DNA from: Cylindrotheca closterium
Lineage: Eukaryota > Bacillariophyta > Bacillariophyceae > Bacillariales > Bacillariaceae
NCBI GenBank assembly: GCA_933822405.4
Contig: CAKOGP040001812.1
Location: forward strand, 1-17,184
Direction of reading: 5' to 3'
Length of the DNA stretch: 17,184 nt
Below, piece by piece: positions 8,305-17,184 of the stretch. A model generated the notes under the pieces. That model was given only the letters and a program-made list of their open reading frames with translations, was not told the DNA's origin and did no database searches. Each line of letters starts with the position of its first letter. The first letter of the stretch is position 1. Made by a program: the position numbers and the translations under genes.

Positions 8305-11300
8305 ATGCCATTACCCGTTGCAGTTGGCGGCAGGGCGGTGTCAGCGGAGACTCTGCCGCGAGCCAATTGCCGAGAAGAAGACTCGGACGATGGAATCCCT
8401 CTCATGCCAGTTGAGCTGTATCAAACGATTGGATGGGGTGTCTGCCCACAAAATGAATGGCTAGTCAGGGTCACTACTGGATACTACGATTTGATGGATT
8501 TCAACAAGGGGGGGAGAGACTGCACCATGTGCGAACTCAGAATACAAGTCTCACTGTTGGCCAAACCGCTCTCGAAACAGTATAGAGAAACAGTGCATCA
8601 TTTGAAGCTCGTTGACGGTGCGAACGATGATTACCCACAATTCCAACCGCAAGTTGCTGTCTCACAGGATCGCAGGAACTTAGCTGTCTTGCTCTTTCAT
8701 CCACATCAACAGTCCTCTGCAGTCGTTATTCTTCAATTAAGAAAGCCACGTTCGGATTTGCCACCCAAAACCAGCATGGCAAATTCAAAAACTCCGATGC
8801 CACTGCCCGCCTACTGCAACAAGATTTCTTACAAGAGGCAAGCACCTGCTGTAGCCCCCAATCCAAATATTGTTTCGGTATGGGGCATTTCAGCAATATG
8901 CAGCATTCCAAATGTTTTGCCTTCTGTCTTTCTCGCTGCATGCAATGATGGAAGCCTCATCTGGCTAGATGCAAGGTCTTCCACCACAATCGCAACTGGA
9001 ACCCTAGCGATTTCGTCCAAACAATTGCCGGTATCATCTCTCAGTGTCTCGGCTAAAAGATTAGAAAGAGGCTGCCTCCTTGCAGTATCATCGGCAACTG
9101 GGCACTGCATTCTGGCTCAGTGGAAGCTTGAATCTGGAACCGCTGTGCAACAGACCAAACTAGAGCGAAACAGTACCGGAGACTTGATGGTTCGATCACA
9201 GCTGTCTGCAAAGCAAGAGGAACACCACCAGGACTGTCGAGATGATCAGAAGCAAAATCACGATTTGGCGGAATCATATAATCCTGTGGATACCAGCACC
9301 GAAGATGCCTCTGCCGCCACCACCCACCACACTTCTTCGGACAACAATGAGAAGAGCAAAGGGGAAAATCATCGAGCATTATCCAGTCGGTCATCGACAA
9401 ACAATGAGCAACATGATGGTATTCAAAATGCATTGAAGGGATTGAAAAGCAATCGTTTCTGGAGTAGTATTGCACCGAAAAATCTCAGCACACTTGCCAG
9501 CAACAGCACCAATAGCAAAGCGAACACCACAAAAAACTGCCATAGCACCACAAATGCACAACCTATCAACTGGAAATCCGCATTTTATCAAAATGACAAT
9601 TCCCCAGAACAGAATACCAAAGAAGGGGTCCCGCCAGAACGAGAAAAGGAGACAACTGAACGGGAAGCGAGACAGCAGAAGAACCACATGAACCAGTTCG
9701 TCTTGCAGGAACTTCGCAAGAGGACAACGGCAGCAAGCTGGGTGAAACGTTCAACCGGTAGAAGGGCGGGACCTCGAACGAGTTTGCAACGACGACGGCG
9801 TAGGTCAGATGTTGCAGGTCAGCAAGAGGACCCTCTAAGGAGCATAATGAATGTGGGTTTGCTGTCAGTTCTTGAACAACGAGTTGTCGCAGCTCGATTT
9901 GGAACGAGTCCCACAGTCGTTTGCGTAGTCTATCAGGCTGCACGGAAGCACCCACAAGTGGCGCAGATGTTCAGCATTTCTGAAATTGGAACCTTGCAGC
10001 CGATTGTATCTCTCCATCTTACTTCGGAGCAGATAGAAGAAGCCATGAGCCTTCAGTCGACCAACGCAATTGTCTCTGATGAAGATTGGGACATCAAGAA
10101 TTCAATTAATACAAAATTTGGACTAGACCTTCATATTGAATATGATACTTTTGCAATAAGTACAGCCGTGGGGGATCAATGGATTGGCTGTGTTTGGAAT
10201 TGGAGAACAAACGCAATAGGCTTGATCGTTCAGAATGAAGCGAACTTATCTCTGTGGTCTCGATTGTATTTTGGAAAAGAGAAACAGACAGGGCTCAAAC
10301 TATGCTACTTGGAAACGTGCATTCAAGATCTTCGAATTCAAACTCACAAACATCTTATCACTGCTGGAGTGCTTTCACCGCCCAACTCTCGAGCGATTCA
10401 ATTAGAGTCATGTCCGCTTTTCTTAGCAGCAGACTTTGTTGCATTTCCATATTTGTCTCATGAAATTAACAATGGAACGCAACAGCTTGCATGGAAATCT
10501 TCGACCCTGCCACTGTCATACATCAATGCTTATGGAGCTCCAAAATTTGCGGCTGTTGGGAGGCAAAATAGTGCAACAATCGCGATTGCCTCATCGTCTG
10601 GGGTTTGCTTGCTGGACAACAAATATCGCTGGAAACAGTTTGGCACGCCAATTGAAGAAAGCTCTTTCTCGATTATCTTGATGGAATGGTGGGAAGGGAA
10701 TGGCACGAAAAAGTCGGAAGAGAACGAAGACCTCCTCGTTACAATAATTGAATTGAGAAGTGGAAAGCAGTACCTCTCATGTTGGTCACCAAAGAGGTAA
10801 GATTGGTTGTGTGCTGTGAAAGTGTGTGCCCAGTTTACCGCTGACCACACAATCTATAGACTTGGCACAAGCCATCAGCTCCTTGTATCGGCATCTCCAG
10901 ATACAGGTACCGAGACCAAATGGGGCATCCCGTTGGCAGAGGATGTAAAGGTGTCATCATTGATGCTACTTGCAGAGCCTTCTTCAAAAAGCGATGGAGC
11001 ACAACAAGCAAGGAAGGCAGTGGTGTTTGTGGCTTCGACAGATCCCGAAGCATCTGAATTAGTTTACACCACTTTTCAGCTGCAGCTAAGCACACCTCTC
11101 AAAGGCAGGTCTGAGAAAAGGTCCAATTCAGTACTGACCAGTAAAACAATTTCTGGCATCCTCAAGGATGGCACAAGATCTATTGGACCCATATCTTCTA
11201 TTTTCCTTGCTGGTGCATCCTTTCGCTTTGATCTCCAAGATCGATGTAAGACCAGAATGAACAATCTGATTTTGGCCACCTTTTCTCACCAGGATCTCGT

Positions 11301-13618
11301 ATTTGCACAGGTACATCAACATTGGCAAGCTCTCTTGTAGCCACCGTTGGTGTAGTCCGCTCGCCTGGAGGCCTGGAGGTAATATCATATGATGCTAGGA
11401 ATACAGCATGCCAGTCTACACTTGTCCACACCGATGAATTATCAAAAATTTCACTAGTAGATGTTGTCCATGGGGCTGATCGTCTTGTCGATACTTTCGT
11501 GTGGGCGATTGAGCTTCTAAATGGTGAAATATTCTGCTGGTCGGTTCCATCCCTTCTAGGTGCTGAAATCGACGAAACACTTGGTTTTTACTCAGTACCC
11601 ATTGAAAATGATACTTTAAAACCAAGTGTACTGCACCCACCCGTGCGTGTTTGCAAACGCGATCGCCGAAACAAATTGATGCGATATGCAATGGGCAATC
11701 TGTCTCATGCTGGATCATCTTCAGATTGGATGCAGCGATCTGCAGTTGGTTGCCAGTCCGATATGTTTGTTGGACCAATTCCCCATTCAACTTACGATTG
11801 CGGGCTCCGTACAGGGCAACGTTGTAGGAAATATCGCAGGGCTAATTTATATGGTACTTCTGATGACAGTTATGCAGCCGATATAAATGTTTCAGAATCG
11901 GACGGTCCCAGTAACTTCATGATCACCCCTCCTGCATTTGTACCATCCCTATATTCAATGCATGTTGAGACAGCATATCGACGTATTCGGATGGCTCAAC
12001 CTGATGACTCCAACATGTCTCAAGAGTTGAAAGAAGATAAAGCAAGAATATTGGTAAGTTCAAAAAGGGAAAATTGCAATTGTGAGACTTTGTGGAGTTC
12101 AAGTCTAAAAATCTTCCGCTTCAAAGAGCATTGAGCGACACATACATAACCGGATGACAACCATTCAAAACAAGGACGCTGTGACCATGACACTAAGACT
12201 TTTTGTTCTGCGTACGGTTGAAATGGTCGCAGACTTGCACAAGAGACACGGAAAAGCACCGACAGATGCATCCCAAGCTTTTCTTTTGGTAGCAACTACT
12301 GTTCTTTCTGAAGTTATTGAGTCTGTTCGAAGATTCGCTACTGATCTGCAGTTTGCTTCCCTCTTCCTTGAGGTTGGGAGGCAAATGGAACCCAGCTGTC
12401 TCCCCCATTTATTTCTACCCCCACCGTCGGAAAGATCAGCTTCTGCAAGCCAGTCAAGTCTTCAAGCTGCTATGTCTGTTGCAGATTTGTTTGGCAAAAC
12501 GGCTCTCTAATGGCATCTGTTTGCAAAACGGCTCTCTAATGGCATCTGCGTCTGCACTACCACTTCTTGGGAGCAGGGTGCAATCTCGAGTCAGTTGCCT
12601 ACTCCTGATGACACGTACAATAACTTCCTTTATTGCCAACACTTCATCAAATGACACCAGATTTGATAGTACTGAAGAAGAACGAAGCGTCATGGGTGAC
12701 ATATTCCGTTTTGGGATCAAATTGGAGGATGCTGCAAGGCTTGAACTGGATATTGGAGAGGTCAAGGGAGACGAAGAAGTTGGCATCCAAAGAGCTTTCC
12801 ACCCCATTCCAAATGAAAAGGAAGATGATGATTCCAAATCAATACTATCAGAAAACACTTCCAACTCATCGGCATCAGATTTTTCTGATGATTCGTATTC
12901 CATGACAGATACACGGCAGCTGCTTTGCTCTGCAGAAAGGCAGAATCGTGTGATGAATGTCTTTTCAATGTTTGACCACAAAAGCCGCGAGGAACAGGAG
13001 ATCAGAAAATCGGCCTTGAGTTTCATTGAAGTGACCATGGAATCAAAAGCCGACTTTCTCAGCGTTGATAACGGCGGTAACAGAAATGGCGAAGAATCAC
13101 ATAAGGACGTGGAGACTAATATCATGGGTGAATTGGTCGGGAATTCATTGGTTGAACTGATTCTATCCCCCCAAACGGACTGTCCTTGGAAAGCGATGGC
13201 TTCTCTTGCACGGATATTGGCCCAAGATGATGATGACGATGGTGTTGCTATTTTCAGCAAGGTAGCGGACAGTCTTGGGAGCACTGAAATCGATGCTATG
13301 ATACCAGACCTGCATCCTGATCTCCGAGCAGGTGATGTGATGGATAGGTTAACAGAGTTTCTTGTCACTGAAACAGGCCATTGTGGAACAGAGATTACTG
13401 TGGAAGATGCCAATCTAATTGTGAACCTTGTATTACGATTGCTACAATTTCTGGAAGGGGGACACCTCCCTATAGAGGAACGCTCGATTCTTCCTGGTTT
13501 GGTTGTGGTAGGGCTAGTGGCCTCAGCTGTTGCCGGCCGTGAACAACAGCTTTTATCCACGATGCGTGAAGATTGTTTTGTCAGTGAATGCTACAAAGTA
13601 ATAGCTTATGATTGCTGA
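8305..13618 (+). CDS. Large unidentified protein, possibly beta-propeller N-terminus and helical C-terminus, five exons
   Basis: Function unknown. Five exons join in phase: 8305-10796, 10860-11245, 11311-12053, 12127-12488, 12577-13618 (introns 63, 65, 73 and 88 nt; donors GTAAGA, GTAAGA, GTAAGT and a weaker GTTTGG), giving about 1674 aa. The start is the first ATG of the frame. The N-terminal 280 residues contain beta-strand-like segments with a WD-like phrase (VFLAACNDGSLIWLDARSS). A polar, charged, low-complexity stretch follows (about 280-505), ending in a basic RRRRR cluster (near 497) that could be a nuclear localisation signal. Residues 520-1100 return to short hydrophobic strands (for example LLVSASPD, VVFVAST, VWAIELLNGEIFCWSV), as in a second propeller. 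The last ~450 residues are helix-like with an acidic serine patch (SASDFSDDSYSMTD). A propeller followed by helices is the plan of nucleoporins and coat proteins, but I see no family motif and do not assign it. No signal peptide or membrane segment is evident. Exon 1 to 2 and exon 3 to 4 joins are the firmest; the exon 4 to 5 join is the least certain. Confidence 0.75.
12489..12576 (+). other. Proposed intron 4 of the large orphan gene, containing a 29-bp tandem duplication
   Basis: The exon 4 frame hits TAA at 12508-12510, while the downstream coding frame differs, so an intron or a frameshift is required. A GTTTGG donor at 12489 and the acceptor GGGAGCAG ending at 12576 restore the frame in phase (Leu codon formed from TT plus G, then Val-Gln-Ser-Arg). 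The interval is 88 nt. The donor is weaker than the GTAAG-type donors elsewhere in the gene. Confidence 0.55.
12494..12548 (+). repeat. 29-bp tandem duplication (GCAAAACGGCTCTCTAATGG...)
   Basis: The 26-nt core GCAAAACGGCTCTCTAATGG-CATCTG starts at 12494 and again at 12523, a period of 29 nt, with no mismatch in the core. 29 is not a multiple of three, so the event would break the frame if exonic. Perfect identity suggests a recent replication-slippage event or an assembly error. Confidence 0.9.
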
Positions 13619-14237
13619 GTTTTACTATTTTATTTTTTGTTTTTTCCCCTTGCACTATGTTAGCCACATCAAAAGGTCCTTGTACGCGATATAGGATGGA
13701 GAGTCGGTACATCCGTCAATTCAATTTGCCCGCAACCCAAATGCTGTCTTTCTCAAAGTTCTAAGCAATATACCAGTAAGAAAATAATCCTCTCGGTATA
13801 GCTCGGAAGTGAATGAATGGATGAGCCAATCACGGGATAAATCGTCAGTTCAATTTCAAAACGATATTTCTACTCAAGAATAAGAAGAAGGAGAGCTATT
13901 CTCTGTTTGATCTCAGTCGGAACTTCGTGTCTTGCAACAAGAAACAACTTTTCAATGTCTCGTGCAAGCATCCTTGGTGCAAGGCTTGACGATCGTTTCT
14001 ACCGTTATCTCTCCCGGGAAACACATCGTTTGCCAACGCACATTTAACCGTATGTTTCTTTTTACTTTTGCACACGACCGTTGAATTGAAAAAAACGCAC
14101 TTTTTGAAACGCACGCCGGGAGGTGCACACATTTCATCACAACATTTTTGTCATAATTTTGATCACCACCTTTGCAACATCTGAAAGATTAAGCACAAGT
14201 TTCATCGCACTACTTTGCAATTCAAAAGAATTTAACG
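13619..14237. promoter_or_regulatory. Intergenic region: 3' flank of the orphan gene and promoter/5' UTR of the zinc-binding protein gene
   Basis: The first part is T-rich (ACTATTTTATTTTTTG just after the stop), as expected of a 3' UTR. GAGCCAATCAC at about 13824-13834 is a good match to a CCAAT box, roughly 400 bp ahead of the next start codon. No ORF with ATG and recognisable content is present, and no tRNA-like cloverleaf was found by eye. Confidence 0.45.
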
Positions 14238-15776
14238 ATGGAAACACTTGATATCTATGTTAAGGGTGCTGTAGAAGGTATGTTTTTCTGCTGAGTGCTT
14301 TCAAAAGAAACGTAGACTAATTCTCCTGCTCTACCAGCCACCAAGACTTTTGAACAAGATCGGGGTGATATGGCATGGGATACGAGGGATAACTCTCATC
14401 TAGACTCTCCAACAGCAACACCAGGAAAAAGAAAGTCCTCTGACTGCGACCGCCAACCAGAGTCGCCTCTAGAAATCGAGCGTCAACATGCACCGAACAC
14501 TTGGCGTCGCAACAAGGAATTTACTTCGATGGAAACTGATTCCCCTGCGTCGTATCCAAAGCATATCATGGCATCATCCGATTCTAGTGATCGATTTATA
14601 AGAGGTGAGCAATACGATCTAGCTCTCAAGGAGACCGTTTCCACTCCTATCTTGAGCAATGAACATGGATCCCATGGGGAGTTCGAACGTCCAACTTTTC
14701 GCCCAAGCAATCACTATAGTTACAATGAAGCATGCAGCAGCTACAGTACACCGCCTCAACATAGAAACTTTTTACACGATGATCACAGCCAGAGCTATGG
14801 ATTGCAGGTTGAAACGGATTCCATTGGTCGACCACGTCGATGGGCGTGTGATTACTGTCAATTTGCAACCTTTTTGAGCTACGAAGAGGCTTGTGCTCAC
14901 GAAGAACTGTGTGCTCGACAGTACACTGAACGTTATGGATCTAGACCCCATATCAGCAGGGGACCGATTCCAAGGTTTGATACGCCGCTTCCAGCTGGCC
15001 ATCAACAGGGAAGGGTAGGCACCCTCTACCATGCGACCCATGAAGTCCCGGGGCCTCCAATACACATGTGGAATAGTCAAGGACCTCCACTTCCACCACT
15101 TCGCGACCCTATCTATCACGGGCATCACCATCCCCACCAAAGTCTGCACTCATCCCATCATTCGAATCACCGAGCTTTGCATTCCCCGCATGACTACCAT
15201 CAAATCTCACCGAGATACCACGGCTACGGAACTTACGGTGGCTTCGATACTCGTGACGGCAATGGCGTAGGTCGTCTTGACTACTTCCAAAAGCCGCAGA
15301 AGGCAAGATTGCTTCTGGCCATGCCAACAGACAGTGATAGTCTTTCTGATCGTCAGTGTTACGTCCGTTCTGAAATGGTGGAGATCTTTGCTGCCACTGG
15401 CAAAGACGTAGCTGCGAGACACTCTAAAGGAGCTCAGAAGTTGGTTGCAGGTCAAGTAGGGATTCGTTGTGTGCACTGTGCTCATCTTCGACCAAGGGAC
15501 CGAGCAGAGCGAGCCGTGTGCTACCCTTCATCAATCAGTCGCATCTATCAAACTGTGGCAGACATGCAACGCTTCCACTTTGAGCAATGCCGAGAAATCC
15601 CTCCCGATACTAGGAAGATATACAAGTCTTTGAAAACAACAAGACCGCGGGGTGTGGGGTCTCCTCAAACGTACTGGGTCCAAAGCGCAATGTTGTTGAA
15701 CTTGATTGACACCGAAAATGGGATTCGTTTCACAGGTGAGGTCAAGAACGAGGAAGAGAAACCTGCACCGCCGTAG
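14238..15776 (+). CDS. Histidine-rich zinc-binding protein with a stramenopile-type conserved domain, two exons
   Basis: Function unknown; probably nuclear. A 40-nt first exon (14238-14277, METLDIYVKGAVE) joins across a 60-nt intron (donor GTATGT, acceptor CTCTACCAG ending at 14337) to exon 2 (14338-15776), giving 492 aa. An internal ATG at 14370 would give a 468-aa form, but the short first exon joins in phase and makes 14238 the better start. Residues 1-170 are polar and disordered-looking with a basic GKRKSSD. A candidate zinc finger lies at 184-205 (Cys184, Cys187, His201, Cys205 in WACDYCQFATF...AHEELC). A histidine-rich tract (GHHHPHQSLHSSHHSNH) spans about 274-300. The C-terminal domain (336-479) contains DRQCYVRSEMVEIFAAT, GQVGIRCVHCAH, YPSSISRIYQTVADMQRFHF and DTENGIRF; Cys391, Cys394, His427 and Cys431 could bind a second zinc. 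From memory this last module recurs in diatom proteins of unknown function, which I could not verify here. Confidence 0.85.
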
Positions 15777-16081
15777 CAGGCCTGGATTCATGGGGATGTC
15801 CAGTATCGCGTACTTTTATTGTAGGGAATGTATCTGTATTTAAAAAATATTCAAGTATCCATTGTTTCAATTAAAATTTGGCCTTGTAGAAAGTCAGCAA
15901 TCGTTGCAGCCGCTACAAAAAAAGAATAATTCCAACTGAGTATAAAGAAATACAACCTGGTGAATAAAAGGGGTAGTGGATGAACATAGCAAATGCTAAA
16001 TGCCAACCGACTCTATGAGCTAACTTTTGCTCCGACGGGGAAAAAATTTAATCTGAGTCTCGCCTATGGCTCCGTCGTTCT
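15777..16081. other. Convergent intergenic region with candidate polyadenylation signals
   Basis: Two genes end toward each other across 305 bp. For the plus-strand gene, ATTAAA at 15870-15875 and AATAAA at 15963-15968 are candidate poly(A) signals. For the minus-strand CHMP2 gene, AATAAA is read from 15820 down to 15815. If the distal sites are used, the two 3' UTRs would overlap. Diatom poly(A) signals are not strongly conserved, so these are suggestions. No gene is seen. Confidence 0.4.
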
Positions 16082-16950
16082 TTATCGTTTCAAATTGTTG
16101 AGGCGCGCCTCCAATTCGCTCAACGCAGTGTCTGCAACCTCTGCCTCGACTGCTACCTTCACAAGTCCCGTTTTCTCCTCCACTGTAGGTGCTCCCACAA
16201 GGGCTTCGGGCAGTTCCTCTCCAAACGAAATGCCTTGAAGCGATTGGGTTAGAGTTTCAATTGTTGTCAATCGCAACATAAAAAACAAGAGCTTACCAAT
16301 CTCGTCAAGAACTTGGTTCACTACCTGCTCTTCAGCCTCTTCCGTGCTTTCGTCAGCAAGAGCATCATCAAGTGTATCTCCCATTATTTCTTGCATAATT
16401 TCCGTCTTTGCATTCTCTTTCTCGAATTCAGCCATCATTTTGTTTATGGCTGGTATGTCGATCGCTTTATTCATTTTGCACCTGCAGTATATGTAGCAAA
16501 TTCGTTTATTTAGTCAGACAACAAACAAAGAAGTAAGATAAGGAAAAAGTTGTGATACTCACATTGCCTTTGCGGTTGTCTTCATTGCTTCTGCCATGGC
16601 ATGGTGGGACTTGACCGTTTGCAGTTTCAGACCACAGCCTTGCAGATGGCTGCGCATTTCAATGAATTTTGTGATATGCTGCCTTGTACGGACCAAATCC
16701 TAAGTACGTAACATTATTAGATCAGTAAAATGAGCAATTCAATTGAAATACCCCATACCTTGGCCAATAGCTTCACAGTCCCCATCTGCTGTTGCTTCGC
16801 AGCTTGTTTGATTTCCAATATTAACCTTTTCTCTTCCCTTTCCAGCCCAGTCTTTTCCCGGTCCAACTCTCGCACTGCTCGATTTATTGTACGCTTGTTT
16901 TCGCGTAGGACCTCCTTCAGAGGTTTCTCTTTGCCCAGTAGGTTACCCAT
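16082..16950 (-). CDS. VPS2: ESCRT-III subunit Vps2/CHMP2, four exons
   Basis: Vps2/CHMP2 polymerises on membranes with Snf7 and Vps24 and recruits the AAA ATPase Vps4 for membrane scission in endosomal sorting and cytokinesis. Exons: 16950-16759, 16699-16563, 16481-16297, 16233-16082 (introns 59, 81 and 63 nt; donors GTATGG, GTGAGT, GTAAGC), giving 221 aa, essentially the length of human CHMP2A (222). The basic N-terminal helices contain NKRTINRAVRELDREK and KQAAKQQQMGTVKLLAKDLV, followed by RTRQHITKFIEMRSHLQ in exon 2 and KAMCKMNKAIDIPAINKMM across the exon 2-3 junction. The acidic C-terminal half has EIMGDTLDDALADESTEEAEEQVVNQVLDEIG. The C-terminus ELEARLNNLKR fits the MIM1 motif that binds the Vps4 MIT domain. 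The ATG at 16950 begins MGNLLGKEKP, the expected Vps2 start; the frame stays open upstream to 17061 but with unrelated sequence. Confidence 0.95.
16234..16296 (-). other. Frame-preserving 63-nt intron 3 of VPS2/CHMP2
   Basis: The interval starts with GTAAGC and ends with TTCAAG on the minus strand. It is exactly 21 codons long and has no stop, so the exons read through it as one open frame. Removing it joins LDEIG to ISFGEELPEAL, matching the CHMP2 pattern LDELG followed directly by a short linker; retaining it would insert a hydrophobic 21-residue segment (KLLFFMLRL...) foreign to the family. Confidence 0.8.
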
Positions 16951-17184
16951 TTTCTTTCTTTGCTTTTGCAAACGTACCCGTATGGCAGGCACTGGCTGGG
17001 GCTGATACGGTATTGATGTTTGCAGACAGGTTTCGTCAATTGAAATTTGGTGATCAATCATTCTCTTGCCTAAAAAAAAAAAGAATATGTCAGGATTTCT
17101 TTTTTTGTATGGCGGTGCAACTTATGCGCCCCCTGCGCACCCTCCGGTGGACTCTGACAAGACCTGGGGTGGGCCCACCGTGCA
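16951..17184. promoter_or_regulatory. 5' flank of VPS2/CHMP2 and GC-rich window end
   Basis: The promoter and 5' UTR of the CHMP2 gene should lie here. A poly(A) run on the plus strand at about 17070-17082 is a T-tract on the gene's strand. Beyond about 17108 the base composition changes sharply to GC-rich sequence with the 12-nt palindrome GGTGGGCCCACC at 17168-17179. No gene can be called before the window ends. Confidence 0.4.

Noticed and set aside
9391..9955. Two minus-strand frames (98 and 129 codons)
   Set aside because: They are antisense to the low-complexity region of exon 1 of the orphan gene and match nothing.
10797..10831. Acceptor GTGCCCAG near 10831 for intron 1 of the orphan gene
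   Set aside because: It gives a very short intron (about 35 nt) and the wrong phase; the acceptor ending at 10859 restores the frame.
11246..11292. Use of the CTCACCAG acceptor ending at 11292 for intron 2 of the orphan gene
   Set aside because: Joining the donor at 11246 to it creates a TGA stop at the junction; the next acceptor, ending at 11310, keeps the frame open.
12317..12576. Upstream part of the frame used by the last exon of the orphan gene, read as coding from 12317
   Set aside because: The other frame (from 12127) joins in phase to the preceding exon and has a coherent helical protein sequence, so the early part of this frame is not translated.
12454..13560. 368-codon open frame on the minus strand
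   Set aside because: It lies fully antisense to the last exon of the large plus-strand gene, is serine/arginine-rich in the way of an antisense shadow, and has no recognisable domain.
1..17184. CRISPR arrays, tRNA or rRNA genes, bacterial operons
   Set aside because: No regularly spaced repeats, no cloverleaf or rRNA-like sequence, and spliced genes throughout; the content is eukaryotic.

Overview
This window is eukaryotic nuclear DNA. Short GT-AG introns (59-88 nt) interrupt the genes, and reading frames join across them to give complete proteins of expected length. Protein content suggests a diatom or close stramenopile: a CBP/p300 acetyltransferase with duplicated N-terminal TAZ fingers, a Gag-like fragment resembling diatom Ty1/copia elements, and a zinc-binding domain that I associate with stramenopile proteins. 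A pennate diatom is my best guess, but the species cannot be read from the sequence.

Layout. 1-734 has no convincing gene. 735-1394 (minus) is an isolated Copia-type Gag-like ORF with no protease, integrase or RT beside it. 1449-2152 is mostly unassigned and holds an unrecognised open frame on the minus strand. 2153-7577 (minus) is a three-exon CBP/p300-type lysine acetyltransferase of about 1756 aa. A 727-bp divergent intergenic region follows. 8305-13618 (plus) is a five-exon gene for a protein of about 1674 aa that I cannot identify, possibly with a beta-propeller-like N-terminus and a helical C-terminus. 14238-15776 (plus) is a two-exon gene for a histidine-rich zinc-binding protein of 492 aa. 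16082-16950 (minus) is a four-exon gene for the ESCRT-III subunit Vps2/CHMP2 (221 aa), convergent with the previous gene. The last ~80 bp is GC-rich and contains a perfect palindrome.

The genes do not form an operon or an obvious pathway. CBP/p300 and probably the zinc-binding protein are nuclear, CHMP2 acts on endosomal and other membranes, and the large protein is unassigned. I found no CRISPR array, RNA gene, toxin system or clearly new multi-gene system. The points most worth checking are the doubled TAZ1 module, the retained lysine-rich loop in the acetyltransferase, the large orphan protein, a 29-bp tandem duplication lying in one of its introns, and a frame-preserving 63-nt intron in CHMP2.
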